A DNA stretch of 64,000 bases, taken from positions 310,001-374,000 of the forward strand of contig NZ_CP166866.1 in the NCBI RefSeq assembly GCF_047495555.1. Reading direction: 5' to 3'. The position numbers were made by a program, and so were the translations under genes. This stretch comes from Methanobacterium_D sp040373355. GTDB taxonomy: Archaea > Methanobacteriota > Methanobacteria > Methanobacteriales > Methanobacteriaceae. This document shows positions 8,160-16,031 of the stretch, piece by piece. How positions within the stretch are numbered: the first letter of the stretch is position 1; the number at the start of each line of letters is the position of its first letter. The notes under the pieces are model-generated. The model made no database searches. It was not told the DNA's origin and saw only the letters and a list, made by a program, of their open reading frames with translations.

Positions 8160-8977
8160 ATGTCGAATACTACAAATCATTCGAAGAATTTTAATAAGAT
8201 TATATGGTATTTAATTGCTGTTTTTTAATAGTGAATATTCTCTTGATTTTTACTTACCAAAACCCTAATCTACTTGCTATAGATTCATTCTTAATTACTG
8301 CTCTTCTATTTATTATTACAGTTTTCCATGGAACAGAACGTTATGCAAGAAAAATATTGCTATATTCTTCTTAATTACATGGACAGTAAGTTTCTTTTTT
8401 GAAAACTTAAGCATTGCTAAAGGCTTCCCTTTTGGTTTTTATCATTATTCATTATCTTTAGGGTTTTTAACAGTGCCGCTTATAATAATATTTGCCTATT
8501 TTTCAATAGGATATTTATCATAGATGTTATCACATGTGCTAACCGGTCAGTACCGCAGGAAGCTAAAAAGAAAACACGTATTTATATTGCCGTTTATAGC
8601 TGCATTTATAATAGTAATGTGGTATTTATCAGTTGATCCTATTTCTTCCACTTTACAGGGCCTTGGGTCTGGACATATTCGGAGCTTATTTCAGTGTTCC
8701 CATTTCCAATTTCTTCGGATGGTTCTTAGTTTTATATATTTTCTTCCAGATATTTGCTTTATATCTTTCTAAATATGACTCTGTCAATGAAGAAAAAACC
8801 TTGAAACTTTCAAATAAACCTTACTGGATTGAAGTAGCTACTGTTTATGGTATTACAGGTTTTGGAGCTATACTGTCTATATTTTATAAATATAATGACA
8901 CTACATTATCTATGGCTTTAATTATAGTATTTAAAATGATACTTGTAGCTATTCTATCCGTTATTAACATACAATAA
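8160..8977 (+). pseudogene. CruF-like carotenoid biosynthesis membrane protein, multiply frameshifted
   Basis: Read across frames, the sequence gives a DUF422/CruF-type polytopic protein. Pieces in order include VFHGTERYARKILLYS, FFFENLSIAKGFPFGFYHY, VPLIIIFAYFSIGYLS, MWYLSVDPISSTLQG and GAYFSVPISNFFGWFL, all characteristic of that family (carotenoid 1',2'-hydratase relatives). At least five lesions are visible: a shift in the T run at 8221-8226, a shift near 8361-8371, an in-frame TAG at 8521-8523 where Trp is expected, and two shifts near 8658-8682 around WVW. It is clearly dead. Intact relatives act in C30/C50 carotenoid modification; nothing else for carotenoids is in this window. Confidence 0.75.
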
Positions 8978-9009
8978 TGAAAATTTAAAATAAATAAAAA
9001 ATGATTAAA

Positions 9010-9288
9010 CTAGCGAAATTTATATCTTTCATCAAATCTACGTACTGATTTAGCTATATATGGCTCGCATTTATCCAGCTCACTTAAAAGACATTTTCTG
9101 ATATTTTCGCTTTTAATTTCACCTTTGTGACCTATATCTTTATTAATATTAGTTAATACTTCATCTAATATGTCTTTTTTCTCTTCAACACTGTAACCAG
9201 CGTCAATTGTTGCTTTTTGAAGTGAACCTTTAATTTTATTCGGATTATATGGCTCAACTGAGCCTTTTCGCTTAATCACGCTTGTCAA
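9010..9288 (-). CDS. Stand-alone ATP-cone protein (sixth copy, remote)
   Basis: A small protein made of one ATP-cone domain: SVIKRKGSVEPYNPNKIKGSLQKA at the N-terminus and an IRKCLLSELDK helix towards the end. ATP-cones bind ATP/dATP and normally sit on ribonucleotide reductase or NrdR; here nothing else is attached. I choose TTG 9288, because the preceding GGTGATT is well placed and the product then starts MTSVIKRKG, matching MTDVIKRNG in the five tandem copies at 35.5-37.5 kb. The alternative ATG is at 9300. It is the most divergent member and ends SVRRFDERYKFR instead of the AW..YE..HG pattern. Confidence 0.8.
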   Translation of the reverse strand: MTSVIKRKGSVEPYNPNKIKGSLQKATIDAGYSVEEKKDILDEVLTNINKDIGHKGEIKSENIRKCLLSELDKCEPYIAKSVRRFDERYKFR

Positions 9289-9360
9289 AAAAATCACCAT
9301 ATAATTATTTAGTTATTATTTTATTTAGTAATATCTAAAGAATCTTTTTCTATTATGATG

Positions 9361-10602
9361 TTATTTAGTACTAGATTTTCTGGACAATCGGTTATTTAAA
9401 GATAAGACAGCATCCATTAAAGGAACAATTACTATTTCTACCACCTTTACCTTAAATTTGAATCCTCTTCCCTCAAGTTCCGTGGAAACATCACCTAAAA
9501 GCTCAGGAATTTCCAGTTTCTGCGGACATGCCATTACACATTTACCACAGCCGTTGCAGAGACCTGCATTAGCTTCATTACCACTCATAACCCCACCTAA
9601 ACGTGTTAAGTATGTAAAAGAGCTACCTCTTGTTTTAAACATGTGTTTATGGTTATATATTTCAAAACAAGTTGGAATATCCACACCCTGTGGACATGGC
9701 ATACAGTAGCCACAAGTACTACATTCAATTTTCATGAGATCTCTATAAACTTCTTTAACTTCTTCATAAAGTTCCATTTCATCTGCAGTTAGTGAATTAG
9801 GAAGAGTTTTTTCTGCAACAGTTAAATTCTCTTTAAGTTGATCTAAATCTCCCATTCCAGAAACAACACACGTAACTTCCGGATGATTTAAAACCCATCT
9901 TAAAGCCCAATCTGCTGCACTTCTTTTAATTTTTGCTTTATCCCACACTTTTTGTGCTTCTTCAGGAATTTCCCCTGCAAGAATACCTCCCTTTAAAGGT
10001 TCCATGATAAATACAGTAATATCCTTAGAGTATGCATATTTAACCCCCTCAGTACCTGCCTGATTTTTCTCATCCAAATAATTGTACTGGATTAAACAGG
10101 CATCCCAATCATAGGCATCTACAATTCCTTTAAAATTTTCTCCATTATCATGGAAAGAAAATCCAATGTTTTTTATTTTCCCTTTTTTCTTAGCATCTTC
10201 TAAAAACTCCAGTATTCCAATTTCTTGAAGCTTTTCAAAACTACCTTTTCCAAGGCTGTGAATAAGATAATAATCAATATAATTGGTCTGAAGCTTTTCA
10301 AGCTGTACGTTCAGGTATTTTTCCATATCTTCATATTTTTTTACTGACCATGAAGGCATTTTAGTACATAGCTTTACTTTTTTCCTGTATTTCCCTTTGA
10401 GAATTTCTCCTAAAAATGATTCACTTGCCCCACCATGATAAGGAAATGCAGTATCGATAAAGTTTACTCCATGATCTATAGCATAATAGATCAGTTCTTT
10501 CGCTTTTTCTTTATCAATTCTACCCCTTTTTGTGGGTAATCTCATTGCACCAAATCCTAGTGCCGAAATTTCATCGGCATTTTTTTCTATTCTATATTGC
10601 AT
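9361..10602 (-). CDS. Aldo/keto reductase with C-terminal ferredoxin domain
   Basis: Residues 1-270 form an aldo/keto reductase TIM barrel. The tetrad is visible as Asp and Tyr in FIDTAFPYHG, Lys in KLCTKMP and His in YYLIHSLG. The C-terminal 120 residues carry a two-cluster [4Fe-4S] domain with CSTCGYCMPCPQG and CNGCGKCVMACPQK. This fusion is common in anaerobes and suggests electron exchange with ferredoxin. The substrate is unknown. Length (413 residues) is normal. GAGGTAAAATA precedes the ATG. A TetR gene lies upstream in the same direction, and a matching operator sits between them, so it is probably TetR-controlled. Confidence 0.9.
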   Translation of the reverse strand: MQYRIEKNADEISALGFGAMRLPTKRGRIDKEKAKELIYYAIDHGVNFIDTAFPYHGGASESFLGEILKGKYRKKVKLCTKMPSWSVKKYEDMEKYLNVQLEKLQTNYIDYYLIHSLGKGSFEKLQEIGILEFLEDAKKKGKIKNIGFSFHDNGENFKGIVDAYDWDACLIQYNYLDEKNQAGTEGVKYAYSKDITVFIMEPLKGGILAGEIPEEAQKVWDKAKIKRSAADWALRWVLNHPEVTCVVSGMGDLDQLKENLTVAEKTLPNSLTADEMELYEEVKEVYRDLMKIECSTCGYCMPCPQGVDIPTCFEIYNHKHMFKTRGSSFTYLTRLGGVMSGNEANAGLCNGCGKCVMACPQKLEIPELLGDVSTELEGRGFKFKVKVVEIVIVPLMDAVLSLNNRLSRKSSTK

Positions 10603-10618
10603 TATTTTACCTCATTAG

Positions 10619-10632
10619 ATTGACCTGTCAGT
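10619..10632. promoter_or_regulatory. Probable TetR operator upstream of the aldo/keto reductase
   Basis: The sequence ATTGA-CCTG-TCAGT is an imperfect 5-4-5 inverted repeat, one mismatch from the perfect ACTGA-N4-TCAGT upstream of the tetR gene. It lies 17 bases upstream of the reductase start codon, where a bound repressor would block transcription or the leader. Confidence 0.6.
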
Positions 10633-10655
10633 CGAATTGTTTGCCAAAAAAATAT

Positions 10656-11216
10656 TTATTTTGATATACCATTCCAGAAAAGTTCAAATGAAATATCTAC
10701 ATTATTTTCATTCATTTTTTCTGGATATTTTTCAAAATGCATTATGGTATTGAATATATTACCCCAGAAATAGTCAATAAGAAGTTCGTCATATAATTCC
10801 TTAATTTCTTGCCCCATAATGCCTTTTTTATACACATCAAGGAGTTCAATAAACTTATTTTCAATTCTTTCTTTAGTAAACGCTGTGATATATGGAGAAC
10901 AGTGAAAGGTAAGTATAAAATTGAATTTATAAGGGTTTTTTATTCCAAAACAGATAAATTTTAGCCAAAGTGATTTAACATTTTCTTTAAATGTTTTTTT
11001 ATTGTCATAGTCCTCATCAACTTCTTTTAATATACTTTCTTTAGTGTAAATGTAAAGATTGTCAATAAGTTCTTCTTTAGTTTTAAAATAGTGGAAAAGC
11101 GTTCCTGTAGCTACCCCTGCAGTTTTAGCAATTTCTGCAGTAGATGTTCCATGAAATCCCTTCTCAACAAAAAGTTTTAGAGATGCATCCAGTATTTTCT
11201 GTTTTTTTTCATTCAT
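10656..11216 (-). CDS. TetR family transcriptional regulator
   Basis: A 186-residue repressor. The N-terminal TetR DNA-binding domain is clear (KQKILDASLKLFVEKGFHGTS, then AEIAKTAGVATGTLFHYFKTKEELI). The C-terminal two-thirds is the helical ligand-binding and dimer domain, rich in aromatic residues. The inducer is unknown. AGGATATTAAA precedes the ATG. An ACTGA-N4-TCAGT palindrome upstream (11246-11259) and a near copy before the aldo/keto reductase suggest it represses itself and the reductase; this is inference from site position. Confidence 0.9.
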   Translation of the reverse strand: MNEKKQKILDASLKLFVEKGFHGTSTAEIAKTAGVATGTLFHYFKTKEELIDNLYIYTKESILKEVDEDYDNKKTFKENVKSLWLKFICFGIKNPYKFNFILTFHCSPYITAFTKERIENKFIELLDVYKKGIMGQEIKELYDELLIDYFWGNIFNTIMHFEKYPEKMNENNVDISFELFWNGISK

Positions 11217-11245
11217 TTTAATATCCTAAAATTATTTCACTATAG

Positions 11246-11259
11246 ACTGATTAGTCAGT
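11246..11259. promoter_or_regulatory. Probable TetR autoregulatory operator
   Basis: A perfect inverted repeat ACTGA-TTAG-TCAGT lies about 30 bases upstream of the tetR start codon. Its half-sites match those before the downstream aldo/keto reductase gene, with the same 4-base spacer. Short-spaced palindromes of this kind are typical TetR targets. Confidence 0.65.
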
Positions 11260-11318
11260 TTAGTATATAAAACTTTCTAATCATCAAATTATTAAAATAA
11301 AAAACTTGATCTAACTAC

Positions 11319-11663
11319 TTATTTCATCTTAAAAATTACTGCTTTCATTCTTTTTCCACATGCTGGACATTTTAAGTATTTCCAACCATATGTTTTACCC
11401 TCCTCATCTTTACCCACACCATGAGGACTTATAAAATCAGGGATAATTGAAATTTGAAACTCATTTCCACAATTAGTACATCTATAAACAGTTGTTTTCG
11501 AATGCCAGCGGACCAGGACTATCATTCCAAACACTACAACTATAATCCAGACATATACATAATTTTGAAGCAATAAGATAGCACCTAATACAATAGCACC
11601 AATATAAATTGCTAAATAAAGGATAGTCCTTTTCCAGTCCATTTCTGTAACTTCTGTTTTCAT
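11319..11663 (-). CDS. Membrane protein with zinc-ribbon domain
   Basis: A 114-residue protein. Residues about 12-50 form two membrane helices (ILYLAIYIGAIVLGAILLL and VYVWIIVVVFGMIVLV). The C-terminal half is a soluble zinc ribbon with paired CxxC knuckles, CTNCGNEF and CPACGKRM. No family name is known to me. The ribbon would face the cytoplasm if the N-terminus is inside. It lies upstream of tetR on the same strand, separated by about 100 bases that include the operator, so it is probably a separate transcript. Confidence 0.65.
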   Translation of the reverse strand: MKTEVTEMDWKRTILYLAIYIGAIVLGAILLLQNYVYVWIIVVVFGMIVLVRWHSKTTVYRCTNCGNEFQISIIPDFISPHGVGKDEEGKTYGWKYLKCPACGKRMKAVIFKMK

Positions 11664-12103
11664 TTAATCGACCATATCAAACTAAAAAGACAATATTAAA
11701 TTGTTCCTAAATAAATATTTAATTTATCTTTAGTATTTGATATTAATAGAGAACTATGACCACCTAAAGTCATAAAATTAAAAATATATAATATTACAGC
11801 CCAGCTTTCAGATTTATTCCTTTTAAAAGATACTGAATATTCCATAGTTGGAATAAATGGTAATGATCTTATTACCTGATTATTTGAAAAAATAAAGATT
11901 AAGAAGTATAAATCTAATGTAGCCCTATTTTTAAACGTTCTCCTATTTTTAAATGACATTAAAACTTATATTAATTTGGAAAGAATTTTGGCATATCTAT
12001 TTAATAAACTTTATACAAATATATATTGAATATAAAAAAATTATGAACATTTAATATGCCCAATAATGATCTTTAAATTATTTAAAACTAAAGGAGTGAA
12101 AAC
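11664..12103. other. AT-rich spacer without a convincing gene
   Basis: This 440-base stretch contains one 87-codon open frame on the minus strand (11696-11959). It has no Shine-Dalgarno sequence and unlikely residue content, so I do not call it. The right end, with an AT-rich TATA-like run near 12015-12035, probably contains the promoter for the NYN-domain gene. Confidence 0.5.
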
Positions 12104-12598
12104 GTGCGTAATTTAGAAAAATTGTCTTCGTTTAAGGAATACATACCCTTAAAACGAAAATCTGGAGACAAAAATGTGGGATTACTAATCGATGGACCCA
12201 ATATGCTCCGGAATGAATTCCATCTAGATTTAGAAATAATAAAAGACATAGTACACGAAACCGGGAAACTGAAAGTAGCAAAGGTTTTAATGAATCAGTA
12301 TGCCTCAGATAAATTGATTGAAGCGGTTGTAAACCAGGGATTTTCCCCAATAATAGTAGCTGGCGATGTTGATGTTCAACTGGCGGTTGAAGCTTTTGAA
12401 ATGATTTATAATCCTAATATTGATGTTGTTGCATTAATGACACGTAATGCAGACTTTTTACCTTTAATAAACATCGCTAAAGAAAACGGTAAAGAAACTC
12501 TAGTTATTGGTGCTGAACCCGGCTTCAGTATAGCACTCAAAAACTCAGCAGATAGCGCCATAGTTTTAAATACTGATGCTTCCCCAGGACCTGCCTGA
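12104..12598 (+). CDS. NYN-domain (LabA/PIN-like) protein, TIGR00288 type
   Basis: A 164-residue protein of the NYN/PIN-like nuclease superfamily. GLLIDGPNMLRNEF supplies the first acidic site (Asp, Asn), VAGDVDVQLAVEAFEM the second, and LMTRNADFLPLINIAKENGKETLVIG the third Asp and final strand. The acidic residues for metal-dependent RNA cleavage are therefore present. The start is GTG with AAGGAGTGAAAAC upstream. It is a single gene. Archaeal members are widely conserved but their RNA target is not known. Confidence 0.8.
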   Translation: MRNLEKLSSFKEYIPLKRKSGDKNVGLLIDGPNMLRNEFHLDLEIIKDIVHETGKLKVAKVLMNQYASDKLIEAVVNQGFSPIIVAGDVDVQLAVEAFEMIYNPNIDVVALMTRNADFLPLINIAKENGKETLVIGAEPGFSIALKNSADSAIVLNTDASPGPA

Positions 12599-12704
12599 AT
12601 AAGCTATTAATTGAAATAAAGTCTATTTCTTTTTAGTGTAGTATATAAATTAAACAGCATACTATAAGTCATATAACAGTAATTCCAAGTTAAGGTGAAA
12701 ATAA

Positions 12705-13409
12705 ATGTTTGAAATGGAAAGTTCTTTATTTAAAAGTCACAGAACAAGTATCATTTTCGCTTGGAGTTTAAGAATATTCCTTATATCATTTGGAATTTAC
12801 GAAATTATCACAGGTTTTCCAGTTTATGGACTAATGATACTTATTGCAGTAGCATTTATTTTACTGCCATCCATTTTAACCAAAAAACATATTTTTATTC
12901 CTCTAGAGCTTGAGATTCTCTTTCTTTTAATAGTAACCTTAGAATACGTAGTTGCTAATTCACTGCACTTCTATGCGCTATTTGAATATTATGATAAGTT
13001 CCAGCATACTCTGATTCCTACAATAAGCTCATTTATAGGCATGCTCCTTGTCTATATTGGCTATCGATTCAATAAATTTAAAGCCAGTTATATCCTATCT
13101 TGGGGAATTATAGTTTTAATTACAATTGGACTCGGAACCATTATAGAAGTATCAGAATATGCATATGATCAGTTTATAGGACCTGCAACAAATTTTTATA
13201 TATCTCAGGGAGTTTTGACCCAAGGATCTCCTATATTAGACCCTTTTACAGACACAATGACTGATCTTATATTGGACATAATAGGTGCGCTTATAGGTGC
13301 AACATTTGGTTTATGGCTTTTAATTCGGCATGAAAAACAGGGCGGACCCTCACTTTTAGATGAAGAAATTGATTTATTTACCAATTCTAATAAGGAAGAT
13401 AAAAATTAA
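12705..13409 (+). CDS. DUF2238/YjdF-like integral membrane protein
   Basis: A 234-residue protein with six or seven membrane helices. The central segment (FQHTLIPTISSFIGMLLVY, then IGLGTIIEVSEYAYDQFIG) and the late DTMTDLILDIIGALIGA are the conserved parts of DUF2238 proteins. They place Glu, His and Asp residues within the membrane. Function is unknown. The C-terminus is charged and cytoplasmic. AAGGTGAAAATAA precedes the ATG. Transcribed alone. Confidence 0.65.
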   Translation: MFEMESSLFKSHRTSIIFAWSLRIFLISFGIYEIITGFPVYGLMILIAVAFILLPSILTKKHIFIPLELEILFLLIVTLEYVVANSLHFYALFEYYDKFQHTLIPTISSFIGMLLVYIGYRFNKFKASYILSWGIIVLITIGLGTIIEVSEYAYDQFIGPATNFYISQGVLTQGSPILDPFTDTMTDLILDIIGALIGATFGLWLLIRHEKQGGPSLLDEEIDLFTNSNKEDKN

Positions 13410-13645
13410 TAATTGAGTAAATTACATTATTTTTGCTTAAATTTATTATTTAATTATTTCAAAGGTTTTAAGCCATCGAATAATTATAAAAAAGGGCATA
13501 TTCCAATCATTAATTTAATTCTATTATTTTTATTGATTCCATAATTAAAATTATCCCAAAATCTAGTGAATTCATATTTTAAGTAAAAAACATATTTAGT
13601 GATATAATAATATATTACCAATTCTTATTTAAGGAGGGATATCAA

Positions 13646-13918
13646 ATGAGAAGTGTTAAAGGAAATGTGGGAGACGTTAAAAACCAAGTATTAACCACCA
13701 TAGCAACATTAATGACAACTGCTTTTGGATTAATTGCCGCACTAGCATGGAATGAAGCTATAAAAGCAATAATATTGCAATTTTTCCCAAAAGGTGATGG
13801 CTTAACTGGATTACTTATTTATGCAATTCTAATTACCATAATTGCAGTGATTGCAACTATTATAATCGGTAGAGCTATTGCAAAGCCATCAGTACAGGAA
13901 GTAAGAATAGTAGATTAA
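13646..13918 (+). CDS. DUF5654-type small membrane protein
   Basis: A 90-residue protein with two membrane helices. The first contains the characteristic TTIATLMTTAFGLIAALAWN followed by an amphipathic EAIKAIILQFFPKG. The second is LLIYAILITIIAVIATIIIG. This matches the small DUF5654 family found in archaea, of unknown function. GGAGGGAT precedes the ATG. An AT-rich 236-base gap upstream probably holds its own promoter. Confidence 0.7.
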   Translation: MRSVKGNVGDVKNQVLTTIATLMTTAFGLIAALAWNEAIKAIILQFFPKGDGLTGLLIYAILITIIAVIATIIIGRAIAKPSVQEVRIVD

Positions 13919-13956
13919 ACTATTCTATTTATTAACTTTTAAGAAATTATTTAGTA

Positions 13957-14136
13957 TTATTTCCATCTTGGAATACTGCTATTTATTGAATGGCAAAATG
14001 GACATTTAGGTGAAGCTTTTAGTATTAACTGTTCACGGTTATCCATTATATCAAAATTCGAAGGAATCTCTTCCGGAATATCATAATTTCTTCCGCAATT
14101 TTCACATTCTATAATCCAATCATTCATATTTACCAT
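13957..14136 (-). CDS. 59-residue zinc-ribbon protein
   Basis: A short gene that is easy to miss. The 59-residue product begins MVNMNDWIIECENCGRNYD and contains two knuckles, CENCG near residue 11 and CPFCH near residue 46, the pattern of a single zinc ribbon. Between them is a hydrophilic linker (IPEEIPSNFDIMDNREQ). GAGGGTGAAAA lies directly before the ATG and strongly supports translation. No partner gene is adjacent on the same strand. Function unknown. Confidence 0.7.
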   Translation of the reverse strand: MVNMNDWIIECENCGRNYDIPEEIPSNFDIMDNREQLILKASPKCPFCHSINSSIPRWK

Positions 14137-14366
14137 TTTTCACCCTCTTAAAAGTTTATTAATAATCTCCCCATAAAAATGAGTTAAATATTATTATTAA
14201 TTTCAATACAAATATTATTTTCTATTAGCTTTTATTTTCTTGTTCTATGACCTATTAGTTTTCATACGCTCTTACATAAAAATATACTAATATATTGATC
14301 ATATTTTAAGAAGTAGGACAAAAACACATATTGAACATTATTTAACCTGCATCTGGAAGTGTTATT

Positions 14367-14825
14367 ATGGAAATAGAAATAAAAAATATAGAAGAGAAGA
14401 AAGTAGCTCATGTATCTGCAACAGGATCCTATGAACAACTACCCGAACTTTTTGGTGAAGTTGTTGGCTATGTTGTGAAAGAAGAATTGGATATTATAGA
14501 ACCTCCTTACGGGACTTACTTTAATAGTCCCATGGATGTATCAACTGATAAATTACAATATGAAATTGGAATTGCATTTACTGGAGATGGTGATGGAGAA
14601 GGTAGAGTAAAAATTAAAAGTATTCCTGCCCATCAAGCAGTTTCTACTGTGTATAAAGGCCCTTATGGGCAAGCTGCAAAGATTTATCAAGCATTAATTG
14701 AATATACAATTAAAAATGACTATAGTATAGTAGGACCAGTCACAGAAATCTACCTGAATAATCCAATGGAAGTAGATGAAGATGAACTACTTACTGAAGT
14801 AAGATTTCCAGTTAAAAAGAGTTAG
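14367..14825 (+). CDS. GyrI-like effector-binding domain protein
   Basis: A 152-residue protein made only of the GyrI-like (AraC effector-binding, SOUL-related) fold, built of two pseudo-repeats. Each repeat ends in a KGPYGQ- or YEQLPEL-type loop with the conserved Glu-containing segments YEIGIAF and TEIYLNNPMEV. Such stand-alone domains bind small hydrophobic ligands or hydrolyse drug-like esters in some bacteria. A close paralogue lies at 18623-19084. The two flank a regulator/operon pair, suggesting a shared ligand theme. GGAAGTGTTATT precedes the ATG. Confidence 0.8.
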   Translation: MEIEIKNIEEKKVAHVSATGSYEQLPELFGEVVGYVVKEELDIIEPPYGTYFNSPMDVSTDKLQYEIGIAFTGDGDGEGRVKIKSIPAHQAVSTVYKGPYGQAAKIYQALIEYTIKNDYSIVGPVTEIYLNNPMEVDEDELLTEVRFPVKKS

Positions 14826-14862
14826 TAACTTAATTAATTATTAAAAATAAAAAAGGAAATGC

Positions 14863-15189
14863 TTAAAGTATTGATGCAATGGCCAGCACAGGAAGCATGG
14901 CCATAAGCGTTAAATGCGGAGCATATGCTGGCGCAGTTTGGAAATTATATTTAAGCATATGCCATGTTTGAGTAAATGCAGTCACTGCTGCAAGAATCTG
15001 GAACAATGCAGCTGCATATAATATCCCGCTATTTGCTATAATAATGCTTACAAGAGTTAATATAAGCGCTAAAATAATCATGACAAAGTTAGGTGCCAAA
15101 CGCATTCCATGCATCCTGAATGTAATAAAACCACTTACCATGCTACTAAATAATATTGCAAGTAGTATTATGTTGTATGTAACTTCCAT
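14863..15189 (-). CDS. Small four-TM membrane protein of the DUF169 operon
   Basis: A 108-residue protein with four hydrophobic helices and almost no soluble part. A conserved-looking loop, QTWHMLKYNFQTAPAYAPH, carries two histidines. No family is recognised. It is the last gene of a three-gene minus-strand operon with the TusA-TusA-DsrE fusion 16 bases upstream and DUF169 above that. GGAGGTAAAAAC precedes the ATG. Context suggests a membrane component for a sulfur or selenium transfer process, which is inference. Confidence 0.6.
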   Translation of the reverse strand: MEVTYNIILLAILFSSMVSGFITFRMHGMRLAPNFVMIILALILTLVSIIIANSGILYAAALFQILAAVTAFTQTWHMLKYNFQTAPAYAPHLTLMAMLPVLAIASIL

Positions 15190-15205
15190 GTTTTTACCTC
15201 CGTTT

Positions 15206-16030
15206 TCAGAAATTTACCACCGCATAAGTAGGATCACTTAAAAAAGTTATATATGTGGCTGCCCCCGCAATTTTAGTTCCTTCAACAAGATTTTCAGGTT
15301 TTATGCCTCTAAATTCTGCACTTAACTCACATACATAGACTTTAGCTCCTTCCTCAATAACTTCAGTCATCAATTTATCCAATCTATCAAATGCAGGGTG
15401 TTTTACTGTGCCTGCATTTCCTTTTCTTGCAATGCTGGCCCCATCCATTAATAAAAAGATAGTTACTTCTTTTCGCATACTCATAGCAGCTTTTGAGAAT
15501 ATAAATGTCGCATAAGCCCTTTCAGCATTCCCTATCCCACTACTTTGAACAACGAGAACTTTTTCACGTTTAACTGCATCAATAGATCCAGATACTGCTT
15601 TTTCAGATTTTTCTATAATTATATAGTTTTTATCTCCTTCGGTACCCTTTTCAACAACTTTACCGCCAATTTCAGCAATTGAAACTGCTATATCTTCAAT
15701 GGACTCTACACTTTTATTTTTAACTTTTAATCGTTCTCCTATTTTCATAGATCCCAGTTTATCCCCAACGATAATAATCGGACCGGGGCATGTTTCTCCG
15801 GTGACATCGAGTTCTTCCATCTCTTTAATGCTCATTCTAACCACTATATTTTTTCCAGACTTCTCTGTTTCAAATTTAAGTCCATGCTTTATAGCCACGT
15901 CTTCAAGGCCATTTTCTGAACCTTCACTTACTGTTATTATTAATCCATCTTCTGATCCATTCTTCAGGATGTTATCCGCCATTATTGAAGTGTTAGGAGA
16001 TTTAATACCTATAGCTTTCACTTTTTTCAT
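15206..16030 (-). CDS. TusA-TusA-DsrE sulfurtransferase-like fusion
   Basis: A 274-residue three-part protein. Residues 1-66 have the TusA beta-beta-alpha-beta pattern, but the CPxP motif is replaced by SPNT at 11-14. Residues 73-150 form a true TusA domain (ELDVTGETCPGPIIIVGD, active Cys81). Residues about 157-274 are DsrE-like, with AYATFIFSKAAMSMRKEV and a Cys in KVYVCELSAEFRG. TusA and DsrE domains relay persulfide sulfur; the YedF-type pairing is linked to selenium metabolism in bacteria. It starts one base downstream of the DUF169 stop, so the two are translationally linked. The actual substrate is unknown. Confidence 0.8.
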   Translation of the reverse strand: MKKVKAIGIKSPNTSIMADNILKNGSEDGLIITVSEGSENGLEDVAIKHGLKFETEKSGKNIVVRMSIKEMEELDVTGETCPGPIIIVGDKLGSMKIGERLKVKNKSVESIEDIAVSIAEIGGKVVEKGTEGDKNYIIIEKSEKAVSGSIDAVKREKVLVVQSSGIGNAERAYATFIFSKAAMSMRKEVTIFLLMDGASIARKGNAGTVKHPAFDRLDKLMTEVIEEGAKVYVCELSAEFRGIKPENLVEGTKIAGAATYITFLSDPTYAVVNF

Positions 16031-16031
16031 T

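Noticed and set aside
8160..8977. Two separate small membrane genes in the carotenoid-gene region
   Set aside because: The short open frames are pieces of one CruF-like gene broken by shifts; motifs continue across frames in the right order.
11696..11959. 87-codon open frame on the minus strand
   Set aside because: No Shine-Dalgarno sequence, odd composition and no recognisable motif; probably chance in AT-rich DNA.
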